Assembly (NCBI GenBank): GCA_903893315.1
Contig: CAITLU010000002.1
Coordinates: 62,001-126,000 of the forward strand
DNA length: 64,000 nt
Direction of reading: 5' to 3'
Source: an uncultured bacterium
GTDB lineage: Bacteria; Desulfobacterota; Binatia; UBA1149; CAITLU01
The notes beneath the pieces are model-generated. The model saw nothing but the letters and a program-made list of their open reading frames with translations, searched no databases and was not told the origin of the DNA. Positions 8,418 through 18,403 of the stretch are shown piece after piece (within the stretch, counting starts at the first letter, position 1; every line of letters begins with the position of its first letter). Position numbers and translations under genes: made by a program.

Positions 8418-9677
8418 CTACATCTTCCTGCGACGTTTGCGCGAGGCCGGCGGCAGCAGCAGATCCACCACGTCATCAACCGTGATGACGCCCAACAGGC
8501 ATCCGTCGTCGTCCACTACCGGCAGAGCCAGCAGGTTGTACTTGGAGATCAGTTCCGCGACGATGTCGTGACCTGAATCCGCGCGCACGGTGATCATCTT
8601 CGTGTGCATCGCCTCCGCGAGCGTTTTCTCCGGGTCCTCCATGATCGCTTCGCGCAGGCTGATGACGCCGAGCAGCTTTTCGTCCCGCAGAGCGTACATG
8701 TAGTGGAATGCTTCCAGCTCGACCGCGTCCTGGCGGAAGCGGCGGATGATCTCGCCGACCGTCATCTCAGGAGCATACGACAGGAACTCATTGGTCATCA
8801 GGCCGCCGGCGGTGTCGTCTTCGTGGTGCAGGAGTTCGTGTACGTCCTGGGCTTCCTCATGCTCCATCAGGCCGAGGATTTCCTGCGCCTTCTCGGCCGA
8901 GAGGTCGGCGATTACGTCGGCGGCCTCGTCGGGCGGCATCCTCTCGATGACGTCGGCGGCCTGCTCCTTGTCCATGTCGTTGATGATGTCGGCCTGGACC
9001 TCGGGCTCGAGTTCGTGAAGCGCCTCGGCGGCGGTTTCGAGGTCCAGCTTCTCGAAGAACTCGGTCCGCTCGTCGGGCGCGAGGTCGGAGATGATCTGCG
9101 CGATGTCGGCGGGGTGGAGGTCGGACATGGCGTCGCGTGACACCGACAGGGTCAGCTTGTCGAGCTTGGATTCCAGCGGCTGGATGACGGTCCATGGGAT
9201 GAGCTGGTGGCGCAGGGGGTGTCTGATGGCGCGGAAGAAAGCGTCGCCGCGCTTTTCGAAACCGAGGCGTCGAAGAAGCCCGCGCATCCCGACATCCACG
9301 GCGGTCAGGTACACGCTCCCGCCTTCGTCGGTGAGTTTGATGTCGTTGACGCGGACCACTTTCGCGCCGTTGATGTCGACGATCTGCTTGTCGAGGATGT
9401 CCTTGGCGATCAGGAGACCATCGGCCGCCAACTGCTGATCCGGAAGCTCAGAACACAGACTGCGGCAGGAGATGATCCGCTTGTTGAAGATGTTCAGCTC
9501 TTCCCAGGGCAGGAAGCTCTGCGCCTTGTTTCTTTCGATGATGAGCCCCACGGCGCGGGGAAGCTTGCCGCCGCCCTCGACGGCTATGTCGCGGACTCTC
9601 CCGATCTCCTCTCCCGCCGGGTCGAGTACCGGCTTCCCGAGCACGTCCGCGACGAACACCTCTCCGATCAACGACAT
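8418..9677 (-). CDS. PRC-barrel / MgtE-N / CBS protein without a channel domain
   Basis: 419 residues, soluble. Residues about 1-165 contain PRC-barrel-like segments (VLDPAGEEIGRVRDIAVEG, QIVDINGAKVVRVNDIKL). Residues about 185-305 match the superhelical MgtE N domain (LHPADIAQIISDLAPDERTE, then repeated AADVIERMPPDEAADVIADL). Residues about 305-410 are a CBS pair (DDTAGGLMTNEFLSYAPEMT, LLALPVVDDDGCLLGVITVD). The five-helix MgtE pore domain is absent and the protein ends in a basic RKRRRKM tail. In MgtE the N and CBS domains sense cytosolic Mg2+ and gate the pore. Here I infer a free Mg2+ sensor acting with the convergent NRMT. Confidence 0.88.
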   Translation of the reverse strand: MSLIGEVFVADVLGKPVLDPAGEEIGRVRDIAVEGGGKLPRAVGLIIERNKAQSFLPWEELNIFNKRIISCRSLCSELPDQQLAADGLLIAKDILDKQIVDINGAKVVRVNDIKLTDEGGSVYLTAVDVGMRGLLRRLGFEKRGDAFFRAIRHPLRHQLIPWTVIQPLESKLDKLTLSVSRDAMSDLHPADIAQIISDLAPDERTEFFEKLDLETAAEALHELEPEVQADIINDMDKEQAADVIERMPPDEAADVIADLSAEKAQEILGLMEHEEAQDVHELLHHEDDTAGGLMTNEFLSYAPEMTVGEIIRRFRQDAVELEAFHYMYALRDEKLLGVISLREAIMEDPEKTLAEAMHTKMITVRADSGHDIVAELISKYNLLALPVVDDDGCLLGVITVDDVVDLLLPPASRKRRRKM

Positions 9678-9842
9678 GCTCTTACCCTCTTGGCGCGCTT
9701 CATCGCGGCGCAGTCTATGGAGTGGTGTCGAGGCAGGTCAAGGAGGAGCATCTCGTAAATCATCGGAGGTGGCTCTCCCGGTGAAGCAGGCGAAACGAAC
9801 CTTCGGGCCGGCCGCTCGGCCGCGAAGCGCACCTCGAAGGGC

Positions 9843-10691
9843 TCAGTCGTCATCGCCGTCATCGCCCCCGTCGCGTTCGCGTTCGTGTTGGCGCCCGCGC
9901 CGCCGTTCGCCTCCGGTGTCGCCGTGCCCGCCTTCTCCGCGTCCCTCGCGCTCGTCGGCCGAGCGATGGCATCTGACGCAGTTGTCGAGGTTGCGGACTC
10001 CCTCTTCGCGGTGTTCCGACACCATGCCCTCGCGGCTGTGCTCGTGACAGCCGTAGCATGTGTAGACGCGGTAGCCCGGAGCCTGGTCGTGGCAGACGCG
10101 GCAGGCCGCGGCGTGATCGCGGTCGAGCACGAAATATTTGTCGTGGATGAACGTGGCTGGCTTCCATGCGCTGGTCGCGTGACAAGTGCCGCACTCGTCG
10201 GACTGCGCGCGGTGAAGGTCGTCGGCAGGCCGTGCGGCTTCGTGGCAGCTCCGGCACTGGCGGCGCAGATCCGTCGACAGCGTCTCGTGTGAGAACGTGC
10301 GCATCGCGGCTGCCGGGTCGCTTCCCGCATGAGCGGTGTGGCACTCGCCGCACCAAACCTTCGTGAAAGAACGATGCATGCCGGCGATCGCAGCTCTGCG
10401 GGCTCCGGTGTTGGTGTCGGTAGTTAGAATGGTGGTTGACGCGCTCGCGATCCGTCCGTTGTCAGCGGCCGCGGCCGCGGCGTCGCGTGTGCCGATGCGG
10501 TCGAGCGCGTGGCAGGCAACGCACTTGTCTCGGGACGCGCCCGCGCCGAGGCCGTGACAGTCGAGACAGCGATCTTCGATCCTGGCGTGGCCGCTCGTGA
10601 GCGGGCCCGGACTCAGGGCCAGCCTCGGTACCAGAAAGATCGAAGCGATGCCCAGAACGGCCGTTGCCAGGGCTGCCGTTGCGCTCTTCAT
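9843..10691 (-). CDS. Octaheme c-type cytochrome
   Basis: 282 residues. The N-terminal hydrophobic segment (residues 5-26) is a signal peptide or membrane anchor. Eight CXXCH haem-attachment motifs lie at residues 42-46, 57-61, 114-118, 146-150, 167-171, 197-201, 212-216 and 238-242. Additional His residues provide likely sixth ligands. After the last haem there is a 36-residue Cys-free tail rich in Gly, Arg, Glu and Asp ending in DDGDDD. The gene follows a b-type cytochrome gene by 10 bases, so the pair probably forms a membrane-to-periplasm electron conduit. The electron acceptor is not identifiable from sequence. Confidence 0.9.
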   Translation of the reverse strand: MKSATAALATAVLGIASIFLVPRLALSPGPLTSGHARIEDRCLDCHGLGAGASRDKCVACHALDRIGTRDAAAAAADNGRIASASTTILTTDTNTGARRAAIAGMHRSFTKVWCGECHTAHAGSDPAAAMRTFSHETLSTDLRRQCRSCHEAARPADDLHRAQSDECGTCHATSAWKPATFIHDKYFVLDRDHAAACRVCHDQAPGYRVYTCYGCHEHSREGMVSEHREEGVRNLDNCVRCHRSADEREGRGEGGHGDTGGERRRGRQHERERDGGDDGDDD

Positions 10692-10701
10692 CGCCGTTTC
10701 C

Positions 10702-11253
10702 TCACCATGACCTGAGCAACGTTGCGGTCACGATGTGGATCGCGGCGAGCGTGAGGAAGACAGCGTTGAGCGGCATGTGGACGGTACGCCACTTCTTCAT
10801 GATGTCCACGGTGACGGCGTCCAGTACCAGACGCGCGCCGTCGGGAGCTTCCCCGGCGCCAGCACGCACGAGTTCGAGTGCGCGGCGCAGCAGCACGGCT
10901 CCGGTGATGCCGCTGGCAACCACCACGACCATGGCGAGAAGCGCGAACCACGGCAGCAGCGCGTTGAAGTGGCTTCCTCCGTGTACCAGCAGCAGCAGCG
11001 AGCCGAGCCAGCCGAGAGTTTCGTGGAACTCGAGCAACTGCCTGGGCCGTCCGAACGCGATCATGCCGCGCTTGCGCAGCGAGTATAGGAACGACAGCGC
11101 GAGGATCCCGGTACCGACCGGACCGAGGTAGAGTCCGACCCAGCGAAGTCCGGCATAGTGCAGCGCCGCGTCGACCGCGATGGCTGCGGCAACGAGCCCG
11201 GCCAGCAGCAGTGCGGCTGGCCCCACCTGTCGGACGATCACGGAGCGATGCAT
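10702..11253 (-). CDS. Ferric-reductase-like b-type membrane cytochrome
   Basis: 183 residues with about five transmembrane helices. Two helices each carry a His pair with exactly 13 residues between: H77/H91 (HETLGWLGSLLLLVH) and H159/H173 (HMPLNAVFLTLAAIH). This H-x13-H double pair is the di-haem signature of the ferric reductase/NOX-type transmembrane domain. There is no FAD or NAD(P)H domain. The ATG at 11253 is chosen over an upstream TTG; a GGAGG lies 11 bases before it. The octaheme cytochrome gene follows directly. I infer a di-haem membrane subunit handing electrons to that cytochrome, with a quinol as likely donor. Confidence 0.8.
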   Translation of the reverse strand: MHRSVIVRQVGPAALLLAGLVAAAIAVDAALHYAGLRWVGLYLGPVGTGILALSFLYSLRKRGMIAFGRPRQLLEFHETLGWLGSLLLLVHGGSHFNALLPWFALLAMVVVVASGITGAVLLRRALELVRAGAGEAPDGARLVLDAVTVDIMKKWRTVHMPLNAVFLTLAAIHIVTATLLRSW

Positions 11254-11291
11254 GCGGTGTCCTGCCTCCGGCAAGCCCGAGGGGGCCGCGG

Positions 11292-12071
11292 TTACGCGTT
11301 GCGGATGAGCACTCCCCCGTCCACCACCAGCACGGCGCCGGTCACGAAGGTCATCGCAGGCAGACAGAAGTTGAGGGTGGCGTGTGCGACCTCTTCCGGC
11401 TCTCCGTAGCGACCGAGCACAGTGCGGCGCTTGGCGAAAACGGCCTTGGCCTGGTCGGGAATGCCCGCGGTCATGCCGGTGTGTATCGGTCCCGGCGCGA
11501 TGCAGTTGACGGTGATGCTTTCGCTGCCGAGCTCGACGGCGAGCGAGCGCGTGAGGCCGATGACGCCGTGCTTGGCCGCGGTATAGGCCGAGCCGTACTT
11601 GGTAGCCCCGAATCCTTCGGTCGAAGCGATGTTGACGATGCGCGGGCTCGATGACTTGCGCAGGAAGGGCAGGGCCGCGCGCACCACGCGGGTCTGCCCG
11701 GTCAGCATCACGTCGAGTGACATTCCCCAGTTTTCGTCGAAATCGGTGTCGTCGATCGGGGTCGGCAGCACGATGCCGGCGTTGTTGACGACGATGTCGA
11801 GGCCGCCGAAATGGGCGGCTGCCTCCGCAATCACCCGTCGCACCGCGTCGCCGTCGGTGACGTTCATTTCCCAGCCCCGTGCCGAGCCGCCCGCCGCGCG
11901 GATTTCGCTTACTACCGCTTCGACACGATCGGCACCGAGATCGGTGACGATCACGTGCATGCCTTCGTCGGCGAACAGGTGTGCGGTGGCGCGCCCCATC
12001 CCCGATGCGGCGCCGGTTACGAGTGCGACCCTGCCTTTGACGCAGCGACTGAGTTTGGAAAGACGCGCCAT
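11292..12071 (-). CDS. Short-chain dehydrogenase/reductase
   Basis: 259 residues, classical SDR length. The Rossmann cofactor motif is TGAASGMG near the N-terminus, with NNAG after beta4. The catalytic residues are Ser in NIASTEGFG and Tyr-x3-Lys in SAYTAAKHGVIGL. The C-terminal TGAVLVVDGG is typical. An acidic residue after beta2 (VTDLGADR) suggests NAD(H) preference. The ATG at 12071 has GGAGG 5 bases upstream; the longer open frame to 12413 is not supported. The substrate cannot be assigned. Confidence 0.92.
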   Translation of the reverse strand: MARLSKLSRCVKGRVALVTGAASGMGRATAHLFADEGMHVIVTDLGADRVEAVVSEIRAAGGSARGWEMNVTDGDAVRRVIAEAAAHFGGLDIVVNNAGIVLPTPIDDTDFDENWGMSLDVMLTGQTRVVRAALPFLRKSSSPRIVNIASTEGFGATKYGSAYTAAKHGVIGLTRSLAVELGSESITVNCIAPGPIHTGMTAGIPDQAKAVFAKRRTVLGRYGEPEEVAHATLNFCLPAMTFVTGAVLVVDGGVLIRNA

Positions 12072-12285
12072 GATTCCTCCGTTGGTGCGAACACGAGAGG
12101 CGACAGACATAGCCTCCGCGCGTGCGAGGGCCAAGCCCGCGGCCGAGCGGTCGTCGCGCGCCGGTTCGAGCGAATCGGTCAGGCCATGAACATTAGGAAT
12201 CGGCCGAGGTGCCATAAGGTCGGGCCGTGCATGAATCTGGACAATTATCCCATATCTCTTAGAAGGTCCGCGGAGCCTCACCGCC

Positions 12286-12966
12286 ATGAAGCGAATTCTT
12301 GCTCTGCTAAGTTCTGACATCGGCCGTAAGGCGCTGATGGGATTGACCGGTCTGTTGATGATCGGCTTTCTGATCATGCACATGGCCGCCAACCTGCTGG
12401 TCCCCTTTAGCAAGGAGGCCTACAACGCCTACAGCCACACGCTGACAAGCAGCCCGCAGATCTATCTGATCACGCTGGTGGAATTGGCCCTGCTGGCCCT
12501 GTTCGCCGGCCACTTCGTGACCGGCATCGTGGTGACCCTGAAAAACTGGGGGGCCAGACCGGTTGCCTACCAGCGCAAGGATCCCGCCGGCGGGCCGAGC
12601 CGCAAGAGCCTGGCGTCCTCGACGATGATCTACACGGGACTGGTGATGCTCGCGTTCGTGCCGCTGCACCTGGCGACTTTCAAGTACGGCACCGTATACG
12701 AGGTCGCGACCCCCACCGGTGAAGTGCGCGACCTTTACCGGCTGGCGATCGAGGTCTTCCGCAATCCCCTCCAGTCGGCCTGGTATCTGATCGCGCTGGC
12801 TCTACTCGGCGCCCATGCCTGGCACGGCTTCGGCAGCGGCTTCGAGTCGCTGGGCGTGGCGCACAAAGTCGGGCTGCGCCGTTTCGGCCAGGCGCTCGCA
12901 GTCATCCTCATGCTCGGCTTCATGGTCGTGCCGGTTTACGTCCTGCTCGGTGGAGGTGCCTCGTGA
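12286..12966 (+). CDS. sdhC: Succinate dehydrogenase cytochrome b subunit (B-type)
   Basis: 226 residues, five predicted transmembrane helices. It matches the single-polypeptide di-haem b558 anchor of B-type succinate:quinone oxidoreductases rather than the separate C and D subunits of enteric enzymes. Haem-ligand candidates sit in [24 protein letters not shown] and [16 protein letters not shown]. The start has CGGAG about 10 bases upstream. Its stop overlaps the GTG start of sdhA (GTGA), so translation is coupled. B-type enzymes usually reduce menaquinone. Confidence 0.92.
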   Translation: MKRILALLSSDIGRKALMGLTGLLMIGFLIMHMAANLLVPFSKEAYNAYSHTLTSSPQIYLITLVELALLALFAGHFVTGIVVTLKNWGARPVAYQRKDPAGGPSRKSLASSTMIYTGLVMLAFVPLHLATFKYGTVYEVATPTGEVRDLYRLAIEVFRNPLQSAWYLIALALLGAHAWHGFGSGFESLGVAHKVGLRRFGQALAVILMLGFMVVPVYVLLGGGAS

Positions 12967-14876
12967 TTCTCGACGGCAAGGTGCCCTCGGGGCCCATCGA
13001 AGCGAAGTGGAACAACCACAAGGACCACATCAACCTTGTGAACCCGGCCAATCGCCGCAAACACACGGTGATCGTGGTCGGCACCGGCCTGGCCGGTGCA
13101 TCGGCGGCAGCATCTCTGGGCGAGCTTGGCTACAACGTGCTTGCGCTGACGATCCTGGACAGCCCGCGCCGCTCGCACAGCATCGCGGCGCAGGGCGGAA
13201 TCAACGCCGCCAAGAACTACAAGAACGACGGAGATTCGGTCTTCCGCCTGTTCTACGACACCATCAAGGGCGGCGACTACCGCGCCCGTGAAGGCAACGT
13301 CTACCGCCTCGCCCAGGTCAGCGTCGACATCATCGACCAGTGCGTCGCCCAGGGTGTGCCGTTCGCTCGCGAATACGGCGGTCTGCTCGATAACCGCTCT
13401 TTCGGCGGCGCCCAGGTTTCGCGAACGTTCTACGCACGCGGCGCCACCGGCCAGCAACTTCTGATCGGCGCTTACAGCGCGCTGATGCGCCAGGTGGATG
13501 CCGGTTCCGTCAAGATTCTGCCGCGTCGCGAAATGCTCGACCTGGTGATGGTCGGCGGCCGTGCCCGCGGCATCGTCTGCCGCAACCTGATCACCGGTCA
13601 GTACGAGCGCTACGCGGCCGACGCGGTGCTGCTGTGCACCGGCGGTTACGGTAACGCCTACTATCTGTCGACCAACGCCGGCAACTGCAACGTGACCGCT
13701 GGTTGGCGCTGCGCCAGGCGCGGCGCCTATTTCGCCAACCCGAGCTTCGCGCAGATTCACCCGACCTGCATCCCGGAAAGCGGTACGCACCAGAGCAAGC
13801 TGACGCTGATGAGCGAGAGCCTGCGCAACGACGGCCGCGTCTGGGTTCCCAAGCAGGGCGGTGACAAACGCAGCGCCAGCGACATCCCCGAGAGTGACCG
13901 CGACTATTATCTGGAGCGGCGTTACCCGGCCTTCGGTAACCTGGTGCCGCGCGACGTAGCTTCGCGTGCGGCCAAAGCGGTCTGCGATGAAGGCCGCGGC
14001 GTGGGCGCCACCGGACGTTCGGTCTATCTCGACTTCGCCGATGCCATCAAGCGTCTCGGAGAGGACGTGGTGCGTGAGCGCTACGGAAACCTCTTCGACA
14101 TGTATCAGCACATCTCGGACGAGAACCCCTACCGCGAACCGATGCGCATCTACCCGGCGGTTCACTACACGATGGGCGGGCTGTGGGTGGACTACAACCT
14201 GATGAGCAACCTCGAAGGGTTGTTCGTGCTGGGTGAGGCCAACTTCTCCGACCACGGTGCCAACCGGCTCGGCGCCAGCGCGCTGATGCAGGGCCTGGCC
14301 GACGGATACTTCGTCATTCCGTACACGCTGGGCAATTACATCGGCGGCACCAAGCTGGAGACGGTCACGACCGATCACGATGCCTTCAAGGAAGCGCAGG
14401 ACTCGGTCGACAAGCGCGTGAAGGGCCTGCTCGCCGCCAATGGCTCCAAGAGCGTCAAGGAACACCACCGTGGGCTCGGCCGCGTGCTGTGGGATCGTGT
14501 GGGCATGGCCCGCAACCGTGACGGCTTGCAGCAGGCGCTGAAGGAAGTGACGGCACTGCGCGGCGAGTATCAGCAGAACGTGCGCGTGGTGGGCAAAGGC
14601 GAGACGATCAACAAGCAGCTTGAGTACGCACTGCGGGTCGACGACTTCATGGAGTTCGCCGACATCATGGTGCGCGATGCGCTCGACCGCGAAGAATCAT
14701 GCGGCTGTCACTTCCGTGAGGAATACCAGACCGAGGACGGCGAGTGTCAGCGCAATGACGGTGACTACGCCTACGTGGCGGCCTGGGAGTTCAAGGGACG
14801 TGACAAGGAACCCGCGCTCCTGAAAGAACCGCTCGAGTTCAAGTCTGCCGAACTCAAGCAGCGTAACTACAAGTAG
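12963..14876 (+). CDS. sdhA: Succinate dehydrogenase flavoprotein subunit
   Basis: 637 residues, the size of B-type SdhA. It oxidises succinate with covalently bound FAD. The dinucleotide-binding motif [19 protein letters not shown] is near residue 35, followed by [18 protein letters not shown] containing the His for covalent FAD attachment. [12 protein letters not shown] and [18 protein letters not shown] are further active-site and FAD-binding stretches. It starts at a GTG overlapping the sdhC stop by 4 bases. sdhB follows after 26 bases. Confidence 0.97.
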   Translation: MILDGKVPSGPIEAKWNNHKDHINLVNPANRRKHTVIVVGTGLAGASAAASLGELGYNVLALTILDSPRRSHSIAAQGGINAAKNYKNDGDSVFRLFYDTIKGGDYRAREGNVYRLAQVSVDIIDQCVAQGVPFAREYGGLLDNRSFGGAQVSRTFYARGATGQQLLIGAYSALMRQVDAGSVKILPRREMLDLVMVGGRARGIVCRNLITGQYERYAADAVLLCTGGYGNAYYLSTNAGNCNVTAGWRCARRGAYFANPSFAQIHPTCIPESGTHQSKLTLMSESLRNDGRVWVPKQGGDKRSASDIPESDRDYYLERRYPAFGNLVPRDVASRAAKAVCDEGRGVGATGRSVYLDFADAIKRLGEDVVRERYGNLFDMYQHISDENPYREPMRIYPAVHYTMGGLWVDYNLMSNLEGLFVLGEANFSDHGANRLGASALMQGLADGYFVIPYTLGNYIGGTKLETVTTDHDAFKEAQDSVDKRVKGLLAANGSKSVKEHHRGLGRVLWDRVGMARNRDGLQQALKEVTALRGEYQQNVRVVGKGETINKQLEYALRVDDFMEFADIMVRDALDREESCGCHFREEYQTEDGECQRNDGDYAYVAAWEFKGRDKEPALLKEPLEFKSAELKQRNYK

Positions 14877-14902
14877 TACGAGGAATCGAGGAACTCCGGA
14901 CC

Positions 14903-15658
14903 ATGAGCACGATGACCGTCAAAGTCCGCGTGTGGCGTCAGCCCTCTCCGGACCAGGAAGGACGTCTGGTGGATTACGCCGTCGACAACGTCGTGGCGGA
15001 CATGTCCTTCGTCGAGATGATCGACGTCCTGAACGAACAGCTGGTGGCCAAAGGTGAAGACACCGTGGCCTTCGATTCGGATTGCCGCGAGGGAATCTGC
15101 GGCTCGTGCGGTTGCGTGGTCAACGGCGTTCCGCACGGACCCGGCACCGGCAAGACCGCCTGTCAGCTCTTCATGCGTGCTTTCACCGACGGCGATACGT
15201 TGGTGGTCGAGCCGTTCCGCGCCAAGGCCTTCCCGGTTCTGAAGGATCTGTGCGTCGACCGTGGCGCCTTCGATCGCATCATCGCGGCCGGCGGCTACAT
15301 CTCGGCCAACACCGGCGCGGCCCAGGACGGCAATCAGATGCTGATCGGCAAGGACATTGCCGAAAAGGCGTTCGACGCGGCCGCGTGCATCGGCTGCGGA
15401 GCCTGTGTGGCGGCGTGCAAGAACGCTTCGGCGGTGTTGTTCGTCAGTGCCAAGGTGGCCCATCTTTCCTACCTTCCGCAGGGCCAGCCCGAGCGCACTC
15501 GCCGTGTGGTGCGGATGGTCGAGCAGATGGAGAAAGAAGGTTTCGGTGCCTGCTCGAACGAGGGCGAGTGCGAGGCCGTCTGTCCCAAGGAGATCTCGAC
15601 GTTGCACATACAGATCCTGCAACGCGATTATCTGCGCGCAGTGCTGCGCGGGGCCTGA
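14903..15658 (+). CDS. sdhB: Succinate dehydrogenase iron-sulfur subunit
   Basis: 251 residues. The N-terminal ferredoxin domain has the 2Fe-2S loop DSDCREGICGSCGCVVNG plus a downstream Cys (TACQLF). The C-terminal domain has CIGCGACVAACKNAS and a later CSNEGECEAVCPKEIS for the 4Fe-4S and 3Fe-4S clusters. These carry electrons from FAD to quinone. GAGGA precedes the ATG. It closes the sdhCAB operon. Confidence 0.96.
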   Translation: MSTMTVKVRVWRQPSPDQEGRLVDYAVDNVVADMSFVEMIDVLNEQLVAKGEDTVAFDSDCREGICGSCGCVVNGVPHGPGTGKTACQLFMRAFTDGDTLVVEPFRAKAFPVLKDLCVDRGAFDRIIAAGGYISANTGAAQDGNQMLIGKDIAEKAFDAAACIGCGACVAACKNASAVLFVSAKVAHLSYLPQGQPERTRRVVRMVEQMEKEGFGACSNEGECEAVCPKEISTLHIQILQRDYLRAVLRGA

Positions 15659-15827
15659 AGCAGCAGCGCAGCGCACCCGTTTCACCCCTTACGCTTTTCC
15701 CTGGTGATGTTGCCGGCCGATCGGCGTCGGAGCGCCGCGCGGCGTAACGGCGGCGCGCACTCACGTCTGGCTTCGCCTGCTTGATCGCCGCCTGTCCGGC
15801 GCCTATAGGGGCGCGGGGTATGCGGCG

Positions 15828-18302
15828 GTGAACTCGATCTCGAAAGAGGCGGCGAATGCCGCAAGCGCGATCGGCGAAATGAAGGGTGCCGACGCTCCGG
15901 CGCAGCTTCGTGCCGGTAAGCCGTCGAACGGTCACGGCGGCACGATTGCCGAGGTGATCCTGCCGGTCTCCGGCATGAGTTGCGCGTCGTGTCAGGCGCG
16001 CGTGCAGAAAGCTCTCGACGGCGCCCGCGGCGTCAGCAGCGCGTCGGTCAATCTGATGACCCGCAGCGCCTACGTTGCCTTCGATCCCGCGCAGGCCGGG
16101 GCCGAGGATCTGGTCGAGGCGATTCGCCGGGCCGGCTACCAGGCCGAACTCCCCGATCCCACGGTATCGGCCGTTCAGGCCCAGGAAGCCCAGGAGAAGG
16201 CTCAGGCTGTCGAGCTTGGCGAAGTCGCGCGCAAGGCCGTGTTCGCGGCCATTGCCGGTGCGCTCGCGATGGTGGTCTCGATGCCGCTGATGTCGGGTGG
16301 TCGTGAGGGATCGCACGAGATGGCCGATCCCTTCCTGCGCTGGTCGATGCACACGCTCGACCCTGGCTTGCGCCGCCTGCTGCCGTTTCTGTACTCGCTG
16401 TCACCGGCGCTGCTGTCGTTCGCGCTGCTCGCCTTGTCGATCGTGGTGATGGTGTTTGCCGGCCGTCATTTTTATCGGCGTGCGTGGGCGGCGCTGCGGC
16501 GGCGCGACTCCGACATGAACACATTGATAGCGACCGGAACGCTGGCGGCGTTCGGCTACTCGGCGGCCGCGACCATCGCTCCGGGTTTCTTCATCGCGCG
16601 TGGAGTGACTCCGGACGTTTACTACGAAGCCGTCATCATGATTCTGGCCCTGGTGCTGGTCGGCAACACGATGGAGGCCAGAGCCAAGGGCAGCACGACG
16701 CGGGCCCTGCGTGGTCTGCTGGCTCTGCAGGGAAAGACGGCGCGCGTCATCCTAAAGTCAGGAGAGAAAGACCTGCCGATCGCGGACGTGCGCCTCGGGG
16801 ACGTCATCGTCGTCCGGCCCGGTGAGCGCATCGCCGTGGATGGAGTTGTGACTGACGGCGCTAGCGCGGTGGACGAATCGATGCTGACCGGAGAGCCGAT
16901 GCCGGTGCGCAAGAACATAGGCGATCATGTGGTCGGAGGAACCATCAACGGTACCGGCGCGTTTCGCTTCAAGGCCACCGCCATCGGCGCCCGCAGCGTG
17001 CTCGGCCAGATCGTCAGGCTGATGCGCGAAGCCCAGGGTTCGCGCGCGCCGATCCAGGCACTGGCCGACCGTATCAGTGCGGTGTTCGTCCCAACCGTCA
17101 TGGCCTTGTCGCTGCTGACGCTGGCGGCCTGGTCGATACTGTCGGATGGAAGTTCGCTGCGCGCCTTCTCGGCGGGGCTGGCGGTGTTGATCATCGCGTG
17201 TCCGTGCGCGATGGGACTGGCGGTGCCGACCGCGGTGATGGTCGCCACCGGCAAGGGCGCCGAACTCGGTGTGTTGATCAAAGGCGGCGAGGCGTTGGAA
17301 AGAGCCCAGCGCGTGGACGTGGTAGTCGTCGACAAGACCGGTACTATCACGCGCGGCAAGCCTTCGGTGGTCGAAGTGACGATGTCGCCGAGCGCGCGCA
17401 TCGAGCGGGACGAAGCACTTGCGCTGGCCGCGTCGCTGGAGAGAAGTTCCGAGCATCCGCTTGCGCAGGCGATCGTCGACCGGGCTGGCGAGAACGGGCG
17501 TTCATGCGAAGACGCAACCGACTTCGAGGCAGTGGTCGGCAAAGGCGCCGTAGGAAAGGTCGCGGGCCGCAGCGTGGCGGTCGGCAACTCCGCGTTGCTG
17601 GCCGCACTTGGCATCGAAGACCCGTGGGCCGGCCGGATGTTCGAGCGCGTCGCGGAGCAGGCCCGCACTGCGGTTGCGGTGGTAGTGGAAGGAAAGGTCG
17701 CGGCTGTGCTGGCCGTCGCCGATCCCGTGCGTCCCACTTCGTCTGCTGCAATTGCACGCTTGCGTGCGATGGGACTTCGCGTGGTGATGCTGACCGGCGA
17801 CAATCGGCTGACAGCGGCTGCAGTCGCCCGCGAGGTCGGCATCGACGAAGTGATCGCGGAAGTCCTGCCGGCGGGCAAGGTCAACGCGGTCAGAGGTCTG
17901 CAGCAACAAGGCTGCGTGGTAGCGATGGTCGGCGACGGCATCAACGACGCTCCGGCCCTGGCGCGGGCTGATGTCGGCATCGCCGTTGGCAGCGGCAGCG
18001 ACGTTGCATTGGAAGCAGGCGACATCACGCTGCTTCGCTCCGATCTCGGCGCCGTCGCCGACGCAATCGCGCTGTCGCGTCTGACGATGCGCGTGATGCG
18101 CCAGAACTTGTTCTGGGCTTTCGCCTACAACGCCGTCGGCATTCCGATTGCGGCAGGCGTCCTCTATCCCGCTTTCGGCTTGCTGCTCAGTCCGATACTC
18201 GCCAGCGCGGCGATGGCGTTCAGTTCGGTCAGCGTGGTTTCCAACAGCTTGAGAATCGCAAGATTCCGCGCGGCAGGAGTCGGCCACAACGCGGCTGGAT
18301 GA
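15828..18302 (+). CDS. copA: Cu(I)-translocating P-type ATPase
   Basis: 824 residues. One N-terminal heavy-metal-associated domain has [11 protein letters not shown]. The family motifs are TGEP in the actuator domain, CPC ([16 protein letters not shown]) in TM6, the phosphorylated DKTGT, HP in SSEHPLAQA, and GDGIND. The YN in TM7 (AYNAVGIP) and M-x2-SS in TM8 ([12 protein letters not shown]) give the PIB-1 signature for Cu+. The start is a GTG with a weak RBS; an internal ATG at about residue 23 is an alternative. It exports cytosolic Cu(I), or supplies copper to oxidase assembly; no chaperone or regulator is adjacent. Confidence 0.94.
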   Translation: MNSISKEAANAASAIGEMKGADAPAQLRAGKPSNGHGGTIAEVILPVSGMSCASCQARVQKALDGARGVSSASVNLMTRSAYVAFDPAQAGAEDLVEAIRRAGYQAELPDPTVSAVQAQEAQEKAQAVELGEVARKAVFAAIAGALAMVVSMPLMSGGREGSHEMADPFLRWSMHTLDPGLRRLLPFLYSLSPALLSFALLALSIVVMVFAGRHFYRRAWAALRRRDSDMNTLIATGTLAAFGYSAAATIAPGFFIARGVTPDVYYEAVIMILALVLVGNTMEARAKGSTTRALRGLLALQGKTARVILKSGEKDLPIADVRLGDVIVVRPGERIAVDGVVTDGASAVDESMLTGEPMPVRKNIGDHVVGGTINGTGAFRFKATAIGARSVLGQIVRLMREAQGSRAPIQALADRISAVFVPTVMALSLLTLAAWSILSDGSSLRAFSAGLAVLIIACPCAMGLAVPTAVMVATGKGAELGVLIKGGEALERAQRVDVVVVDKTGTITRGKPSVVEVTMSPSARIERDEALALAASLERSSEHPLAQAIVDRAGENGRSCEDATDFEAVVGKGAVGKVAGRSVAVGNSALLAALGIEDPWAGRMFERVAEQARTAVAVVVEGKVAAVLAVADPVRPTSSAAIARLRAMGLRVVMLTGDNRLTAAAVAREVGIDEVIAEVLPAGKVNAVRGLQQQGCVVAMVGDGINDAPALARADVGIAVGSGSDVALEAGDITLLRSDLGAVADAIALSRLTMRVMRQNLFWAFAYNAVGIPIAAGVLYPAFGLLLSPILASAAMAFSSVSVVSNSLRIARFRAAGVGHNAAG

Positions 18303-18403
18303 AACCGGAGCGGCGTTGCCGGCCTGTTCCGAAAGCCGTCGAATCGTGCCCTGCCTGTAGCGAGGCGTTACTGGAAGTCGGTGAGTCGGCGCGATGCGCG
18401 CAC

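Noticed and set aside
12936-14468. 510-codon minus-strand frame opposite sdhA
   Set aside because: Antisense to a strongly conserved flavoprotein gene; no recognisable domains.
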